64,000 bases of DNA from Roseibaca calidilacus (GCF_001517585.1 NZ_FBYC01000004.1:992001-1056000), one strand, 5' to 3'; counted from the stretch's first letter, positions 1 to 9,347 are shown. Notes: generated by a model from the sequence alone, not told the origin. Numbers and translations are program-made.

Positions 1-257
1 GGGTGATGGTCATTGTCGGCGGGTCCGGCAACAATTGGGGCGCGGTGCTGGGTGGCTTCGTGATCTGGTTCTTGTGGGTGCAGGTCGAACCGGCCGGGCG
101 CTGGTTCATGGAACTGGTCACATCGGGCATGGCAGACGGGTCGGACCTGAAAGCGCATCTGTTGTCATCGGCCAGCTATATGCGGCTTTTGACCATGGGC
201 GTGGCACTGCTGCTGATGCTGCGCTTTGCCCCGCGCGGGCTGATCCCAGAGCGATGA
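1..257 (+). CDS. Branched-chain amino acid ABC transporter permease, C-terminal part
   Basis: The last 84 residues of a LivM-type inner-membrane permease; the 5' end lies outside the window. The glycine-rich segment GGSGNNWGAVLGGF and the closing RFAPRGLIPER are typical of the C-terminus of LivM-family permeases, and two hydrophobic segments are visible. These permeases form the channel for branched-chain amino acids or related substrates. The stop lies one base before the next ATG, so it is probably cotranscribed with the MocA-like gene. The substrate cannot be told from this fragment. Confidence 0.8.
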   Translation, partial: VMVIVGGSGNNWGAVLGGFVIWFLWVQVEPAGRWFMELVTSGMADGSDLKAHLLSSASYMRLLTMGVALLLMLRFAPRGLIPER

Positions 258-258
258 G

Positions 259-840
259 ATGAGCCGCGCGATCCTGCTTCCGGCGGCGGGTGCGTCGCGC
301 CGTATGCAGGGGCGCGACAAGCTGCTGGAACTGGTGGACGGTGTGCCGCTGATACGGCGCGCCGCCCTTCGTGCAATGGCGACAGGTGCGCGTGTTCTGG
401 TGACCTTGCCGATGGGCAGCCAGCGTCACGACGTGTTGGCAGGACTGTCAGTGTCTATAGCGGAAATTGACGCCACCGAAGGCATGGCCGCCAGCCTGCG
501 CGCGGGCGGCGCTTGGGCCAGCGATAGCGGGGCAAGCGCCCTGATGGTTGCTCTGCCCGACATGCCCGACATCACATCGCAAGACATGTCATTGCTGTTT
601 ACCGTTCAGGAAGCGACACCGGACGCCCCGTTGCGCGCCACCACCGAAAGCGGCGCGCCGGGCCATCCTGTGATCTTGCCGCGCGGGTTGTTTTCGGCCA
701 TGGCCGGGCTACAGGGCGATGCAGGCGCGCGGGCGATCTTGGTCGACCACCCACCCCGGCTGCACCCCCTGCCCGGCCAACGCGCCCTGACCGATCTGGA
801 CACGCCAAAGGCTTGGGCGGCATGGCGCGCAAAGCGTTAA
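259..840 (+). CDS. MocA/MobA-like molybdenum cofactor nucleotidyltransferase
   Basis: A 193-residue NTP transferase. The N-terminus carries the nucleotide-binding signature AAGASRRMQGRDKL, and a PDMPDI segment supplies the metal-binding aspartates. This family attaches CMP or GMP to the molybdenum cofactor, or acts as an accessory factor for xanthine dehydrogenase-type enzymes. The form II molybdenum hydroxylase operon less than 2 kb away fits a MocA role, because such hydroxylases use the cytosine dinucleotide cofactor. The start is the ATG right after the permease stop. Its end overlaps the convergent glutathione transferase gene by 4 bases. Family assignment is good; the exact nucleotide is inferred. 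Confidence 0.78.
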   Translation: MSRAILLPAAGASRRMQGRDKLLELVDGVPLIRRAALRAMATGARVLVTLPMGSQRHDVLAGLSVSIAEIDATEGMAASLRAGGAWASDSGASALMVALPDMPDITSQDMSLLFTVQEATPDAPLRATTESGAPGHPVILPRGLFSAMAGLQGDAGARAILVDHPPRLHPLPGQRALTDLDTPKAWAAWRAKR

Positions 841-1538
841 TCGCGCTTACCGAACAGCACTTTCTGCGCTTCGCGGTCCGTGGTCACGTCGCTGCGCTGA
901 TCCGCCGCCAGCGCGCGGCCCTTTTGCACCGCAGGTCGTGCGCCGACCTCGTCCAGCCATCGCGCCAGATGGGGTTTGTCGTCCAGCCGTTGCTCTTGGC
1001 CTTCCCAGAGCGAGGCCCAAGGCCAAATCGCCATATCCGCGATGGAATAGAACTCTCCCGCAACGAAGCGGTTCTCGGCAAGTTGCTTGTTCATAACGCC
1101 CAAAAGGCGCGCCGTTTCATTGCGGTAACGGTCCTTGGCATAGGGCAGATCATTCGGCGGTTCCATCGCCGGGGCGTATTTCAGGAAATGATGCGCCTGC
1201 CCCGCCATCGGGCCAAGCCCGCCCATCTGCCACATCAGCCATTGGTCCACCGCCACGCGGTCGCGTTCGGTTTCTCCGTAAAACTGACCGGTCTTGCGCG
1301 CCAGATATTGCAGGATCGCGCCGGATTCGAAGATGGAAATCGGTGTGCCATCCGGTCCGTCCGGGTCCACGATCGCGGGCATCCGGTTGTTCGGCGCGAT
1401 TTTCAGAAAGTCCGGCTTGAACTGGTCGCCCGCGCCGATATTCACGAAATGGGTGTTATAGGGCAGCCCCATCTCCTCCAGCGCGATAGAGATTTTCCAA
1501 CCGTTCGGCGTGGGCCAATAGTGCAACTCTATGGTCAT
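837..1538 (-). CDS. Glutathione S-transferase family protein (YfcG/YghU-like)
   Basis: A 233-residue cytosolic glutathione transferase-like protein. The N-terminal thioredoxin-fold part begins MTIELHYWPTPNGWK and continues through NNRMPAIVDPDG and IFESGAILQYL, the glutathione-binding region. The all-helical C-terminal domain follows from about residue 90. The TPNGWK start and the NNRMPAIVD segment resemble the bacterial YfcG/Ure2-like group, which acts as disulfide-bond oxidoreductases. The start chosen is the ATG at 1538, preceded by AAAGGA; an upstream in-frame start adds ten basic residues and lacks support. It stands alone on the minus strand. Confidence 0.85.
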   Translation of the reverse strand: MTIELHYWPTPNGWKISIALEEMGLPYNTHFVNIGAGDQFKPDFLKIAPNNRMPAIVDPDGPDGTPISIFESGAILQYLARKTGQFYGETERDRVAVDQWLMWQMGGLGPMAGQAHHFLKYAPAMEPPNDLPYAKDRYRNETARLLGVMNKQLAENRFVAGEFYSIADMAIWPWASLWEGQEQRLDDKPHLARWLDEVGARPAVQKGRALAADQRSDVTTDREAQKVLFGKRD

Positions 1539-1641
1539 GATCCGTCCTTTGCTTTTGCGTTGCTTCACAAGCTATGGGTTCGGCGTGGCTTGTCCAAGGG
1601 GGACGCGAAAAAACATGGCGCGCGACCGATCGCGGCATTGC

Positions 1642-1669
1642 TTGAAATTTGGCGGATTACTTGTATATA
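1642..1669 (+). promoter_or_regulatory. Probable sigma-70 promoter of the AbrB/Doc module
   Basis: TTGAAA at 1642-1647 and TATATA at 1664-1669 are 16 bases apart, with a TG just upstream of the -10 box. The predicted start is near 1676, about 20 bases before the antitoxin ATG. The block is AT-rich against a GC-rich background. Confidence 0.55.
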
Positions 1670-1687
1670 CCAACAGATATCCAACAG
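1670..1687 (+). promoter_or_regulatory. Direct repeats, possible antitoxin operator
   Basis: CCAACAG occurs at 1670-1676 and again at 1681-1687, one helical turn (11 bases) apart, directly after the -10 box of the toxin-antitoxin promoter. AbrB-type antitoxins usually bind their own promoter, so this is a plausible autoregulatory site. That role is inferred from position only. Confidence 0.35.
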
Positions 1688-1696
1688 GTGTGCGAC

Positions 1697-1921
1697 ATGA
1701 TCGAAACCAAAATCCGCAAAGTGGGCAATTCGGCGGTCATGACATTGACCACAGAAATGCTGACGATCCTGGATGCCAAGGAAGGCGACACGCTGTTCGT
1801 GCTACGCGGGGATGACGGCAGTCTGAAGATCACACCAAATGACCCGACGCTGGAAGCAGCTTTGGCGGCGGCTGAAATCGTGATGGATGAAAATCGCGAT
1901 CTGCTTCAGGCGCTTGCGTGA
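1697..1921 (+). CDS. AbrB/MazE-family antitoxin
   Basis: A 74-residue protein. The N-terminal segment KIRKVGNSAVMTL is the swapped-hairpin AbrB DNA-binding signature, followed by TILDAKEGDTLFV. The C-terminal half is acidic and probably wraps around the toxin. The ATG at 1697 is preceded by AACAGG. The stop overlaps the GTG start of the Doc-like toxin (GTGA), the tight coupling usual for toxin-antitoxin pairs. The classical partner of Doc is Phd; here an AbrB-type antitoxin takes that place, a combination also known from other bacteria. Confidence 0.8.
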   Translation: MIETKIRKVGNSAVMTLTTEMLTILDAKEGDTLFVLRGDDGSLKITPNDPTLEAALAAAEIVMDENRDLLQALA

Positions 1922-2304
1922 CAGGGCCGGTCTGGGTTCCCTTTTCCGCGATAATTGCCATTCATGACCGCCAAATCGCCCGGCATGGTGGGGCTGCTGG
2001 CCTGCGGGACCGGGCCTTGCTGGAATCGGGTTGTGCCCGCGCCCTGAACCGTGCCGCCTATTCCGATGCAACGCTGGCCCAAATTGGCGCCGCCTATGCG
2101 TTCGGGATCAGCAAGGCGCATGCGTTCATGGACGGCAACAAACGCACCGCCTTTGTGACCGCGCTGACATTTCTACGTCTGAACGGGTATGCGTTTCAGA
2201 CACATCCGGTAGACGGCGTGCGGATGATGGAAGATTTGGCTGCAGGCGCGGTCGGTGAGGACGCTTTCGCAGCTTGGTTACAGCGCGGAATGACCGCGAT
2301 CTGA
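1918..2304 (+). CDS. doc: Doc-family (Fic fold) toxin
   Basis: A 128-residue Fic-fold toxin with the Doc motif HAFMDGNKRT at residues 68-77; the histidine is the catalytic base and DGNKR binds phosphate. In phage P1, Doc phosphorylates EF-Tu and stops translation. The length matches short Doc proteins (about 125 residues). The GTG start overlaps the antitoxin stop, so translation is coupled. Motif residues are intact, so the toxin is probably active if expressed. No plasmid or phage genes lie beside it, which suggests a chromosomal module. Confidence 0.85.
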   Translation: MTGPVWVPFSAIIAIHDRQIARHGGAAGLRDRALLESGCARALNRAAYSDATLAQIGAAYAFGISKAHAFMDGNKRTAFVTALTFLRLNGYAFQTHPVDGVRMMEDLAAGAVGEDAFAAWLQRGMTAI

Positions 2305-2345
2305 CAGCGCGCCCCGGCGCATTCACCGGGGCGCGTTGCGCTACA

Positions 2346-3134
2346 TTACCCAGCCGCCGCCACCGCGCGGCGGGTCATGACCCCCACAAGATGCGCGCGG
2401 TAGGCAGCGGTTCCGTGCAGGTCGGCGATCATTTCATGGGCCGAACAGGCCAGCCCCGTGATGGCGCCCTCGCTGAAATCGGATGACAGCGCTGCCTCTG
2501 CCTCTGCCCAGCGGAACACACCGTTTTCCGACGCGCCCGTGATCGCAACGCGCACGCCGCTGGCATAGCGCGCCACGAAGGCTGCGGTCAGGGCAAAGCG
2601 CGACGCGGGCTGCACGAATTTCGCATAGGCCGCAGCTTGCGGTATGGGAAAGCGGACAGAGGTGATGATCTCGCCTTCCTCTAACGCGGTGGCGAACATG
2701 CCTTGGAAATAGTCATCCGCGCCAATCTCGCGCCGGTCGGTGACGATGGTGGCACCCGTGCCAAGGGCTGCTGCCGGGTAGCAGGCCGAGGGGTCATTAT
2801 TGGCCAAGCTTCCGCCGATGGTGCCGCGATTGCGCACCGCCGGATCGCCGATCTGGCCCGCCAAGGCGGCCAGACCGGGGAAATCGGCAGCCGCATCGCG
2901 CGCGACCTGTGCATGCGTTGTGGCGGCACCAATCACCAGCATGTCGCCTTCCCGGCACACCCCAACAAGGTCTGGAATGCCCGTCAGACTGACAAGCGTG
3001 CCCGGCGCGTTCAACCGCGCCTTCATGGACGGTATCAAGGTTTGACCGCCCGAGAGGGGCAGCGCATCCTCGCCCGCCAGCGCGGCCACGGCATCTGCGA
3101 CCGATCCGGGTTTTACGAAGTCGAAATTATACAT
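2346..3134 (-). CDS. Molybdenum hydroxylase FAD-binding subunit (CoxM-like)
   Basis: A 262-residue FAD subunit of the xanthine dehydrogenase/CO dehydrogenase family. The FAD-binding segments LSGGQTLIPSMKARL (residues 28-42) and GTIGGSLANNDPSACYPAA are present, and the C-terminal CO_deh_flav domain follows. It passes electrons between the 2Fe-2S subunit and the acceptor. It is the last gene of the S-L-M operon, 13 bases after the large subunit, with AGGGAGGAG before the ATG. Gene order S-L-M differs from the M-S-L order of classical carboxydotroph operons. Confidence 0.9.
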   Translation of the reverse strand: MYNFDFVKPGSVADAVAALAGEDALPLSGGQTLIPSMKARLNAPGTLVSLTGIPDLVGVCREGDMLVIGAATTHAQVARDAAADFPGLAALAGQIGDPAVRNRGTIGGSLANNDPSACYPAAALGTGATIVTDRREIGADDYFQGMFATALEEGEIITSVRFPIPQAAAYAKFVQPASRFALTAAFVARYASGVRVAITGASENGVFRWAEAEAALSSDFSEGAITGLACSAHEMIADLHGTAAYRAHLVGVMTRRAVAAAG

Positions 3135-3147
3135 GGGTTCTCCTCCC

Positions 3148-5520
3148 TCAACCGTTCATCGCGGCCCAGACGCGCGACGGCGTCAGCGGCATGTCGATAT
3201 GCGTTACATGCGTGTGGCCCGCGCGGTGCAGCGCGTCGATGGCGGCATTGACCACGGCGGGGGGCGAGCCGATCGCGCCTGCCTCGCCACAGCCTTTCAC
3301 CCCCAGCGGGTTATGCGTGCAAGGCGTGATGCAGCTATGATCCACCGTGAAGCCCCGCACATCATCGGCGCGCGGCATGGCGTAATCCATGTAGCTGCCC
3401 GACAGAAGCTGCCCCTGATCGTCATAAACGCAGTTTTCCATCAAGGCCTGGCCAATGCCTTGGGCCAAGCCGCCATGCACCTGCCCTTCAACGATCATCG
3501 GGTTCACGATATTGCCGAAATCATCGGCGGCAATAAAGCGCAGGATGTCGATCTTGCCGGTATCCGGGTCCAGTTCAATCTCGCACCCATAGGCGCCCGA
3601 GGGGTAGGTGAAGTTCGACGGGTCGTAGAACGCCGTTTCCTCTAGCCCCGGTTCCAACTCTTCCAGCGGGTAGTTGTGGGGCACATAGGCCGCGAGCGTC
3701 ACACCGGACCAATCAACCGATTTGTCAGTGCCCGCCACGCTGAATTTGCCATCCTTCAATTCGATATCCTCTGGCGCGGCTTCCAGCAGATGGGCGGCGA
3801 TTTTCTTGGCCTTGTCGATCACCTTATTCGTGGCTTTGACAATGGCCGATCCACCCACCGCCAAGGAGCGCGAGCCATAAGTGCCCATGCCCATCGGCGT
3901 GTTCGACGTGTCGCCATGGTGAATCTCGATGCTGTTCGCATCGACCCCGATCATGTCCGCGACCACTTGGGCAAAGGTGGTTTCATGCCCCTGCCCGTGG
4001 CTGTGGCTGCCGGTATAAACGCTGATCGAGCCTGTGGCATTGACCCGCACGGAGGCAGATTCGTAAAGCCCCGCGCGCGCGCCCAATTGGCCAACAAGGT
4101 TCGAGGGCGCGATGCCGCAAGCTTCGATGTAATGGGCAATGCCAAAACCGCGCAGCTTGCCGCGGGCTGCACTTTCAGCGCGCCGTGCTTCAAAGCCCGC
4201 ATAATCGGCCAGTTCCAGCATTTTATCCATCGTGGCGTGATAGTTGCCGGTGTCGTAAACCACCGCGACCGGGGTCTGATACGGGAAGTCCTCTGGCTTG
4301 ATGAAGTTCTTGCGCCGCAGTTCAATCGGGTCCACCCCCAATTCGCGTGCGGCCTTGTCCACCAAACGTTCCAGCTGGAACGTGGCCTCTGGCCGCCCCG
4401 CGCCGCGATAGGCATCGACCGGGACGGTATTGGTGAACACGGCTTTTACGTTCACATAGATCAGCGGGGTTTTGTAATTCCCGGCCATCAGCGTGCCGTG
4501 CAGCCATGTCGGGATGGACGGTGCGAAAGTGGACAGATAAGCGCCCATATTGGCGTAGGTTTCGGTGCGCAGCGCGGTGAAGTTATGCTCTGCATCCAGC
4601 GCCAATTCGATCTTGGTTTTATGGTCGCGGCCATGCGCATCGGAAATGAACGCTTCTGACCGCGAAGAGGTCCATTTCACCGGGCGCTTCAAGACCTTGG
4701 CGGCATAGGTGACAAAAGCCTCTTCCGCGTAATGATAGATCTTGGACCCGAAGCCCCCGCCCACATCGGGCGCGACCACGCGCAGCTTGTGTTCGGGAAT
4801 GTTCAGCACGAACGCGCCCATCAGCAGACGGATGACATGCGGGTTCTGGCTGGTGGTGTATAGCGTGTGGTTGTCGCCCCATGGGTCGTAATCGCCCACG
4901 GCAACGCGCGGCTCCATCGGGTTGGCGACAAGGCGGTTGTTGGTCAGCTCCAACGACACGACATGCGCGGCGCTCTCGAACGCCGCGTTCACCGCGTCCT
5001 TGTTTTCTTCGACAAAACCCCAATCGTAGCACAGGTTCGAGGTCAGATCGTCATGCACCTTTGGCGCGCCTTCGGCCAGCGCGGCCTTCATATCGACAAC
5101 CGGCTCCAGTTCCTCGATATCAACCTCGATCGCTTCGGCTGCGTCACGGGCCTGCGCGTAGGTTTCCGCCACCACGGCGCAGATCGGATCGCCCACATGG
5201 CGCACCTTGCCTTCGGCCAGAATGGGGTGCTTGGGTTCCTGCATGGGTTGGCCGTGGCGGTCCGTCACCTGCCAACCGCACGGGATGCCGCCCGCGCTGT
5301 CGAAATCGGCGGCGGTAAAGACCCGCAGGACGCCATCCATCGCTTCGGCGGCAGAGGTGTCGATCCCCTTGATGCGCCCATGCGCCACGTCCGAGCGCAG
5401 GAAATGCACGAAAGCTTGACCGCGCAGGTTGATATCGTCGGTGTATTTGCCGTTCCCGGTCAGGAACCGCGTATCCTCGCGCCGCTTTACGCTGGCGCCG
5501 ATGCCGTCATCTTTTGGCAT
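3148..5520 (-). CDS. Molybdenum hydroxylase large subunit, form II CoxL-like
   Basis: A 790-residue molybdopterin-binding subunit. It holds GGGFGSKIY in the first molybdopterin domain and the active-site loop AYRGAGR near residues 370-376. The loop is the form II signature; true CO dehydrogenases of form I carry AYRCSFR with the catalytic cysteine. The catalytic glutamate lies in GCGEAGAIG at about residue 746. Form II enzymes are annotated as putative CO dehydrogenases, but their substrates are mostly unknown, so oxidation of an aromatic or N-heterocyclic compound or aldehyde is just as likely. It sits between the iron-sulfur and FAD subunit genes with short spacers. Confidence 0.9.
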   Translation of the reverse strand: MPKDDGIGASVKRREDTRFLTGNGKYTDDINLRGQAFVHFLRSDVAHGRIKGIDTSAAEAMDGVLRVFTAADFDSAGGIPCGWQVTDRHGQPMQEPKHPILAEGKVRHVGDPICAVVAETYAQARDAAEAIEVDIEELEPVVDMKAALAEGAPKVHDDLTSNLCYDWGFVEENKDAVNAAFESAAHVVSLELTNNRLVANPMEPRVAVGDYDPWGDNHTLYTTSQNPHVIRLLMGAFVLNIPEHKLRVVAPDVGGGFGSKIYHYAEEAFVTYAAKVLKRPVKWTSSRSEAFISDAHGRDHKTKIELALDAEHNFTALRTETYANMGAYLSTFAPSIPTWLHGTLMAGNYKTPLIYVNVKAVFTNTVPVDAYRGAGRPEATFQLERLVDKAARELGVDPIELRRKNFIKPEDFPYQTPVAVVYDTGNYHATMDKMLELADYAGFEARRAESAARGKLRGFGIAHYIEACGIAPSNLVGQLGARAGLYESASVRVNATGSISVYTGSHSHGQGHETTFAQVVADMIGVDANSIEIHHGDTSNTPMGMGTYGSRSLAVGGSAIVKATNKVIDKAKKIAAHLLEAAPEDIELKDGKFSVAGTDKSVDWSGVTLAAYVPHNYPLEELEPGLEETAFYDPSNFTYPSGAYGCEIELDPDTGKIDILRFIAADDFGNIVNPMIVEGQVHGGLAQGIGQALMENCVYDDQGQLLSGSYMDYAMPRADDVRGFTVDHSCITPCTHNPLGVKGCGEAGAIGSPPAVVNAAIDALHRAGHTHVTHIDMPLTPSRVWAAMNG

Positions 5521-5545
5521 GTCTCTCTCCCTGAAATTCTGTGAC

Positions 5546-6031
5546 TTATTCAGCCGCCAATGCGCCCGTGTCCTGACCCGATGCCGCCATCACCGCGCGC
5601 ACGATGTTCTGATACCCGGTGCAGCGGCAGATATTGCCCTCCAGATAATGGCGCACCTCTTCTTCGGTCGGCTTGGGGTTTTCGGCCAGCAGGGCCGCGG
5701 TGCTCATGACCATGCCGGGCGTGCAGTAACCGCATTGCAGACCGTGATAATCCTGAAACGCTTGCTGGATGCGGCCCAAGCTGCCATCGGGATTGGCCAT
5801 GCCTTCGACGGTCGTGACCTCTGCCCCTTCCAGATCGGCGGCGAAAGCGGTGCAGGATTTGACCGCCTGCCCGTTCACCAGCACCACGCAAGCGCCGCAT
5901 TGGCTGGTGTCGCAGCCGACATGGGTGCCGGTCAGCTCCAACCCTTCGCGCAGGAAGCTGGACAGTAATGTCCGCCCTTCCACCTCGGCCCCCATCTTGC
6001 GACCGTTCACAACCATCGTCACCTTGCTCAT
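5546..6031 (-). CDS. Molybdenum hydroxylase 2Fe-2S subunit (CoxS-like)
   Basis: A 161-residue subunit with two [2Fe-2S] clusters. The plant-ferredoxin-type set is Cys40, Cys45, Cys48 and Cys60; the second, all-helical set is Cys100, Cys103, Cys135 and Cys137 (QCGYCTPG and NICRCTGY). It shuttles electrons from the molybdenum centre to FAD. The ATG at 6031 follows GGGAGGAG; an upstream extension of 37 residues has no family resemblance and was dropped. First gene of the operon, divergent from the universal stress gene across 143 bases that should hold both promoters. Confidence 0.92.
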   Translation of the reverse strand: MSKVTMVVNGRKMGAEVEGRTLLSSFLREGLELTGTHVGCDTSQCGACVVLVNGQAVKSCTAFAADLEGAEVTTVEGMANPDGSLGRIQQAFQDYHGLQCGYCTPGMVMSTAALLAENPKPTEEEVRHYLEGNICRCTGYQNIVRAVMAASGQDTGALAAE

Positions 6032-6174
6032 GTGGCTCCTCCCAGCATTGGCTTTGGTCGAAGTGAACCACGGAACGCCGCCCGCGCCTATACGACCTTG
6101 GGTGTAGCCTGTTCGCTTTACAGTGCCGCGGCAAAAGGCCAATATGCGCCGGTTGCAACCATGCCGGAGGGGCC

Positions 6175-6636
6175 ATGCGCAAATTCCTTGTGATCCTGGA
6201 TGATAGCCGCGAATGCCTGAACGCGATGCGCTTTGCCGCGATGCGGGCCGCGCATACCGGCGGGCAGGTGCAGATCCTGTCGATCATCTCACCCGAGGAA
6301 TTCAAAGGGTTCATGGGCGTGGCCGATGTGATGCGCGCCGAGGCGCGCGAGCGCATAGAGGCGCATTACGAGGTTTTCGCCAAGTGGATGCGCGACCGAC
6401 AAGGCGTGAACCCTGAACTGGTCATCCGCGAGGGCGAGGCCGTGTCCGAGATATTGGCGCAGATCACCGACGACCCGGAAATCGGCATATTGGTGTTGGG
6501 TGCGGGCACCGAGGGCAACAATCCCGGCCCGCTGGTCACGCAGCTAACGCGGTCATCGGGCACGCTGCCGGTGCCGATAACCATCGTACCGGGCGAATTG
6601 ACGCGGGACCGGCTGGAAGCGATTTCCAAGGGCTGA
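6175..6636 (+). CDS. Universal stress protein, UspA family
   Basis: A 153-residue single Usp domain. It starts [20 protein letters not shown] and holds the ATP-binding C-terminal loop as [14 protein letters not shown], close to the usual G-x2-G-x9-G-S/T form. ATP-binding members act as stress or growth-arrest regulators. The ATG is preceded by GGAGGGG. It is divergent from the molybdenum hydroxylase operon, and the next gene follows after 72 bases. Confidence 0.88.
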   Translation: MRKFLVILDDSRECLNAMRFAAMRAAHTGGQVQILSIISPEEFKGFMGVADVMRAEARERIEAHYEVFAKWMRDRQGVNPELVIREGEAVSEILAQITDDPEIGILVLGAGTEGNNPGPLVTQLTRSSGTLPVPITIVPGELTRDRLEAISKG

Positions 6637-6708
6637 TGTGGTATGTGCGGCGCGCGCGGCGGTGCCGTAGGGTTTTACTAACAAGATCAAGACGGAAGGG
6701 GGGCACGC

Positions 6709-7551
6709 ATGAAACTGGTGCGGTTCGGGCCTGCGGGGCAGGAAAAACCGGGGATGCTGGACAAACACGGGCGTTTGCGCGACCTGTCCGGGCTGGTGGC
6801 GGATTTCGCGGGCAATACCGTGTCGCTTGCCGCACTTGCCGAATTGGCCGCGCGCGATCTGGAAAGCGCGCCGGTAGTTGCAGGGTTGGAACGGCTTGGC
6901 CCGCCTTTGGCATGGGTGCCGAATTTCTACTGTATCGGGTTGAACTATGCCGCCCATGCCGCAGAGACGGGTGCGGCCAAGCCCGCCGAGCCTTTGGTGT
7001 TTTCCAAGGCCACATCGTCGCTGGCGGGGCCAGAGGATGACATCATCATTCCCAAAGCTGCGTCGCGCGTGGATTGGGAAGTGGAACTGGGCGTTGTCAT
7101 CGGCAAGCCTGCGCTGAATATCTCGGAATCAGAGGCGCTGGACCATGTTGCGGGCTATGTTGCCATCAATGATGTGTCGGAACGCAGCTTTCAAAAAGAC
7201 CGCGGCGGGCAATGGATAAAGGGCAAATCCGCGCCATCCTTCGGCAAGATCGGGCCATTGTTGGTGACCCGCGACGAGGTGCCGGACCCGCAGGCGCTGG
7301 ACCTGTCCTTGGCCGTGAATGGATCGGCGCGGCAAGAGTCCAACACGTCGGACATGATCTTTTCGGTTGCCGAAATCGTGGCTTACATGTCGCAATTCAT
7401 GCGGCTTATGCCCGGTGATGTGATCGCCACGGGCACGCCCTCTGGTGTGGGTCTGGGGATGACACCACCGCAATTTCTGGCCCCCGGCGACGTGGTGGCG
7501 CTGGAAGTGGCCGGGCTTGGGCGACAGTTTTCGCAGGTGGTGGCGGCCTGA
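6709..7551 (+). CDS. Fumarylacetoacetate hydrolase family protein
   Basis: A 280-residue FAA-family protein. The N-terminal small domain (about residues 1-70) is followed by the catalytic domain with GLNYAAHAAE, then the metal ligands in DWEVELGVVIG, then GDVIATGTPSGVG near the C-terminus. Such enzymes cleave or decarboxylate beta-dicarbonyl products of aromatic and sugar-acid catabolism (acylpyruvases, 2-hydroxyhepta-2,4-diene-1,7-dioate isomerases). The substrate cannot be deduced. The ATG at 6709 follows GGGGGGC. It could work with the molybdenum hydroxylase upstream, but that is speculation. Confidence 0.85.
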   Translation: MKLVRFGPAGQEKPGMLDKHGRLRDLSGLVADFAGNTVSLAALAELAARDLESAPVVAGLERLGPPLAWVPNFYCIGLNYAAHAAETGAAKPAEPLVFSKATSSLAGPEDDIIIPKAASRVDWEVELGVVIGKPALNISESEALDHVAGYVAINDVSERSFQKDRGGQWIKGKSAPSFGKIGPLLVTRDEVPDPQALDLSLAVNGSARQESNTSDMIFSVAEIVAYMSQFMRLMPGDVIATGTPSGVGLGMTPPQFLAPGDVVALEVAGLGRQFSQVVAA

Positions 7552-7563
7552 CAGGGCCGCCAC
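7540..7563 (+). terminator. Hairpin overlapping the FAA hydrolase stop
   Basis: A perfect 9-base stem (GTGGCGGCC at 7540-7548, GGCCGCCAC at 7555-7563) with a 6-base loop holding the stop codon. No T-run follows, so it may act as a processing or Rho-assisted end for the convergent genes here rather than an intrinsic terminator. Confidence 0.35.
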
Positions 7564-7572
7564 GCGCAGCAT

Positions 7573-7815
7573 TTAGGCCGCAGCGCTAAGCATTTGCGCG
7601 ATTTCGTCTTTCAGCGCCATACGCTCGCGGCGCATCTGGGTTTCGGCGGCTTCCGCCACGGGTTCGACATTGGTTTCGGCGCGGTGAATTGCGCGGTTCA
7701 CCTCGTGATAGCTGTCGCAGAGCTTGGCGAAATGGGCGTTTTCCAGTTTCAGCCGGTGCAGGGCATCTGCCTGGTTGGGAAATTCCTCTGCCAATTCATG
7801 CGGGGTGTGGGACAT
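7573..7815 (-). CDS. YdcH-family (DUF465) small protein
   Basis: An 80-residue, highly charged, helical protein. The pattern from ELAEEFPNQADALHRLK through LCDSYHEVNRAIHR to RRERMALKDEIAQML is that of the DUF465/YdcH family, small coiled-coil proteins of unknown function that are frequent in Proteobacteria. The ATG at 7815 has GGAG upstream, which excludes a longer form extending to 7887. It is convergent with the FAA hydrolase gene, and the small membrane protein gene lies upstream on the same strand after a 72-base gap. Confidence 0.75.
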   Translation of the reverse strand: MSHTPHELAEEFPNQADALHRLKLENAHFAKLCDSYHEVNRAIHRAETNVEPVAEAAETQMRRERMALKDEIAQMLSAAA

Positions 7816-7887
7816 GTTCGCTCTCCTATCGGTGGTTACACCGACGAGTTTAGTCGCCCGAAGACCCCGCGCCTTGATCTGGCGCAA

Positions 7888-8127
7888 TCAACGACGCCCC
7901 TGCCAAACCTGATACAGCCATAGCAGCGCAAGCGACCCTAAAAGCGCCAGCACGAACGCCCCGGCCCAGCCTGCCGACGCCATCAAAAAACGGAACCCAA
8001 GCCCGCCGACAACAGCGCCCAGAACACCGATCACCATCGCTGTGGGCAGGTCGGTATTCATCCGCATCAGCCGCGTGGCGATCACCCCGGCCAAAGCGCC
8101 CATAACAATCAGCAGCACGACCGGCAT
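7888..8127 (-). CDS. Small membrane protein, GlsB/YeaQ/YmgE-like
   Basis: A 79-residue protein with three likely membrane helices (about residues 3-18, 30-48 and 54-74) and glycine-rich turns such as GVLGAVVGGLGF. Size and glycine pattern resemble the transglycosylase-associated GlsB/YeaQ/YmgE family, whose function is unclear. Its ATG immediately follows the rlmN stop, so it is almost certainly translated from the rlmN transcript. Confidence 0.55.
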   Translation of the reverse strand: MPVVLLIVMGALAGVIATRLMRMNTDLPTAMVIGVLGAVVGGLGFRFLMASAGWAGAFVLALLGSLALLWLYQVWQGRR

Positions 8128-9306
8128 TTAGGCCCCCGTCTGCGCGGCGATTTGGGCGCGGGTCTGGCGCCCGCGTTCGGTCGCGGATTTAAGCTGGCCA
8201 CAGGCGGCCATAATATCCTCTCCGCGCGGGGTGCGGATGGGGCTGGCATAGCCGGCCTTGTGGACGATATCGGCAAAGCTTTCGATCCGCGCCCAATCGG
8301 ACCGTTGATAGGGCGCGCCGGGCCATTCATTGAACGGGATCAGGTTGATCTTGGCCGGAATCCCCGCAATCAGCCGCACCAGCCGCCGCGCATCGGCATC
8401 GCTGTCATTGACATCTTTCAGCATGACATATTCGAAGGTGATCCGCTCGGAATTCGACAAGCGCGGGTAGTCGCGCAAGGCGTCCAGCAGCGTGGCAATG
8501 TTCCAGCGCTTGTTGATGGGCACCAGCTTGTCGCGCACCTCGTCGGTGGTGGCGTGAAAGCTGATCGCCAGCAGGCAGCCGATTTCCTCTGCCGTGCGGG
8601 CAATTTCGGGCACAACGCCCGAAGTGGACAGCGTAATCCGGCGGCGAGAGATGGACAGCCCTTCGCTATCCATGACCACCTTCATCGCGTCGCGCACATT
8701 GTCGAAATTATAAAGCGGTTCGCCCATCCCCATCAGCACGACATTGCTGACAAGGCGGGTTTCGTTCTTGGGTGCGCCCGGTTCGGGCCATTCGCCAAGA
8801 TCGTCGCGCGCGACCAGAAGCTGCCCGACAATTTCCGCAGCGGTCAGGTTGCGCACCAGTTTTTGCGTGCCGGTATGGCAAAAGGAACAGGTCAGCGTGC
8901 ACCCGACCTGACTGGATACGCAAAGCGTGCCGCGGTTCTCTTCGGGGATATAGACGGCCTCTACCTCGTGCCCGCCGGCAATGCGCAGCAGGTATTTGCG
9001 CGTGCCATCTTCGGACACTTGCCGCGTCACAATCTCGGGGCGGTCCAAGGTGAAGGCCGCTTCCAACTGGTCGCGATAGCCCTTGGCCAGATTGGTCATG
9101 GCGCCAAATTCCTGCACGCCCCAATGGTAGACCCATTGCCAGATCTGCCCCACGCGCATCTTAATCTGCCGCTCTGGCGTGCCGATGGCGGCCAGCGCAT
9201 CGGCCATCTGCGCGCGGGTCATGCCAACAAGCGAGCGTTTCTCGCCCTCTGGCTGCTTGCGCGGGATGGTCAGCACGTCTTGGGTGATGGGGGCTGTGGC
9301 GGTCAT
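8128..9306 (-). CDS. rlmN: 23S rRNA/tRNA adenine-C2 methyltransferase RlmN
   Basis: A 392-residue radical-SAM methyltransferase making 2-methyladenosine at A2503 of 23S rRNA and A37 of some tRNAs. The radical SAM motif is [11 protein letters not shown], and the C-terminal catalytic cysteine is in DIMAACGQL. The N-terminal accessory domain contains [14 protein letters not shown]. Related proteins start [11 protein letters not shown], which matches the ATG at 9306. A possible ATG at 9336 lies only a few bases after the T-run of the upstream terminator, which speaks against it. Confidence 0.93.
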   Translation of the reverse strand: MTATAPITQDVLTIPRKQPEGEKRSLVGMTRAQMADALAAIGTPERQIKMRVGQIWQWVYHWGVQEFGAMTNLAKGYRDQLEAAFTLDRPEIVTRQVSEDGTRKYLLRIAGGHEVEAVYIPEENRGTLCVSSQVGCTLTCSFCHTGTQKLVRNLTAAEIVGQLLVARDDLGEWPEPGAPKNETRLVSNVVLMGMGEPLYNFDNVRDAMKVVMDSEGLSISRRRITLSTSGVVPEIARTAEEIGCLLAISFHATTDEVRDKLVPINKRWNIATLLDALRDYPRLSNSERITFEYVMLKDVNDSDADARRLVRLIAGIPAKINLIPFNEWPGAPYQRSDWARIESFADIVHKAGYASPIRTPRGEDIMAACGQLKSATERGRQTRAQIAAQTGA

Positions 9307-9347
9307 GGCGTGGCTTTCGGAAAATCTGTCGTGCATCATATAACAAA

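Noticed and set aside
813-1700. Long open frame on the plus strand opposite the glutathione transferase gene
   Set aside because: Antisense shadow produced by GC-rich codons; no family resemblance, while the minus-strand frame is a clear glutathione transferase.
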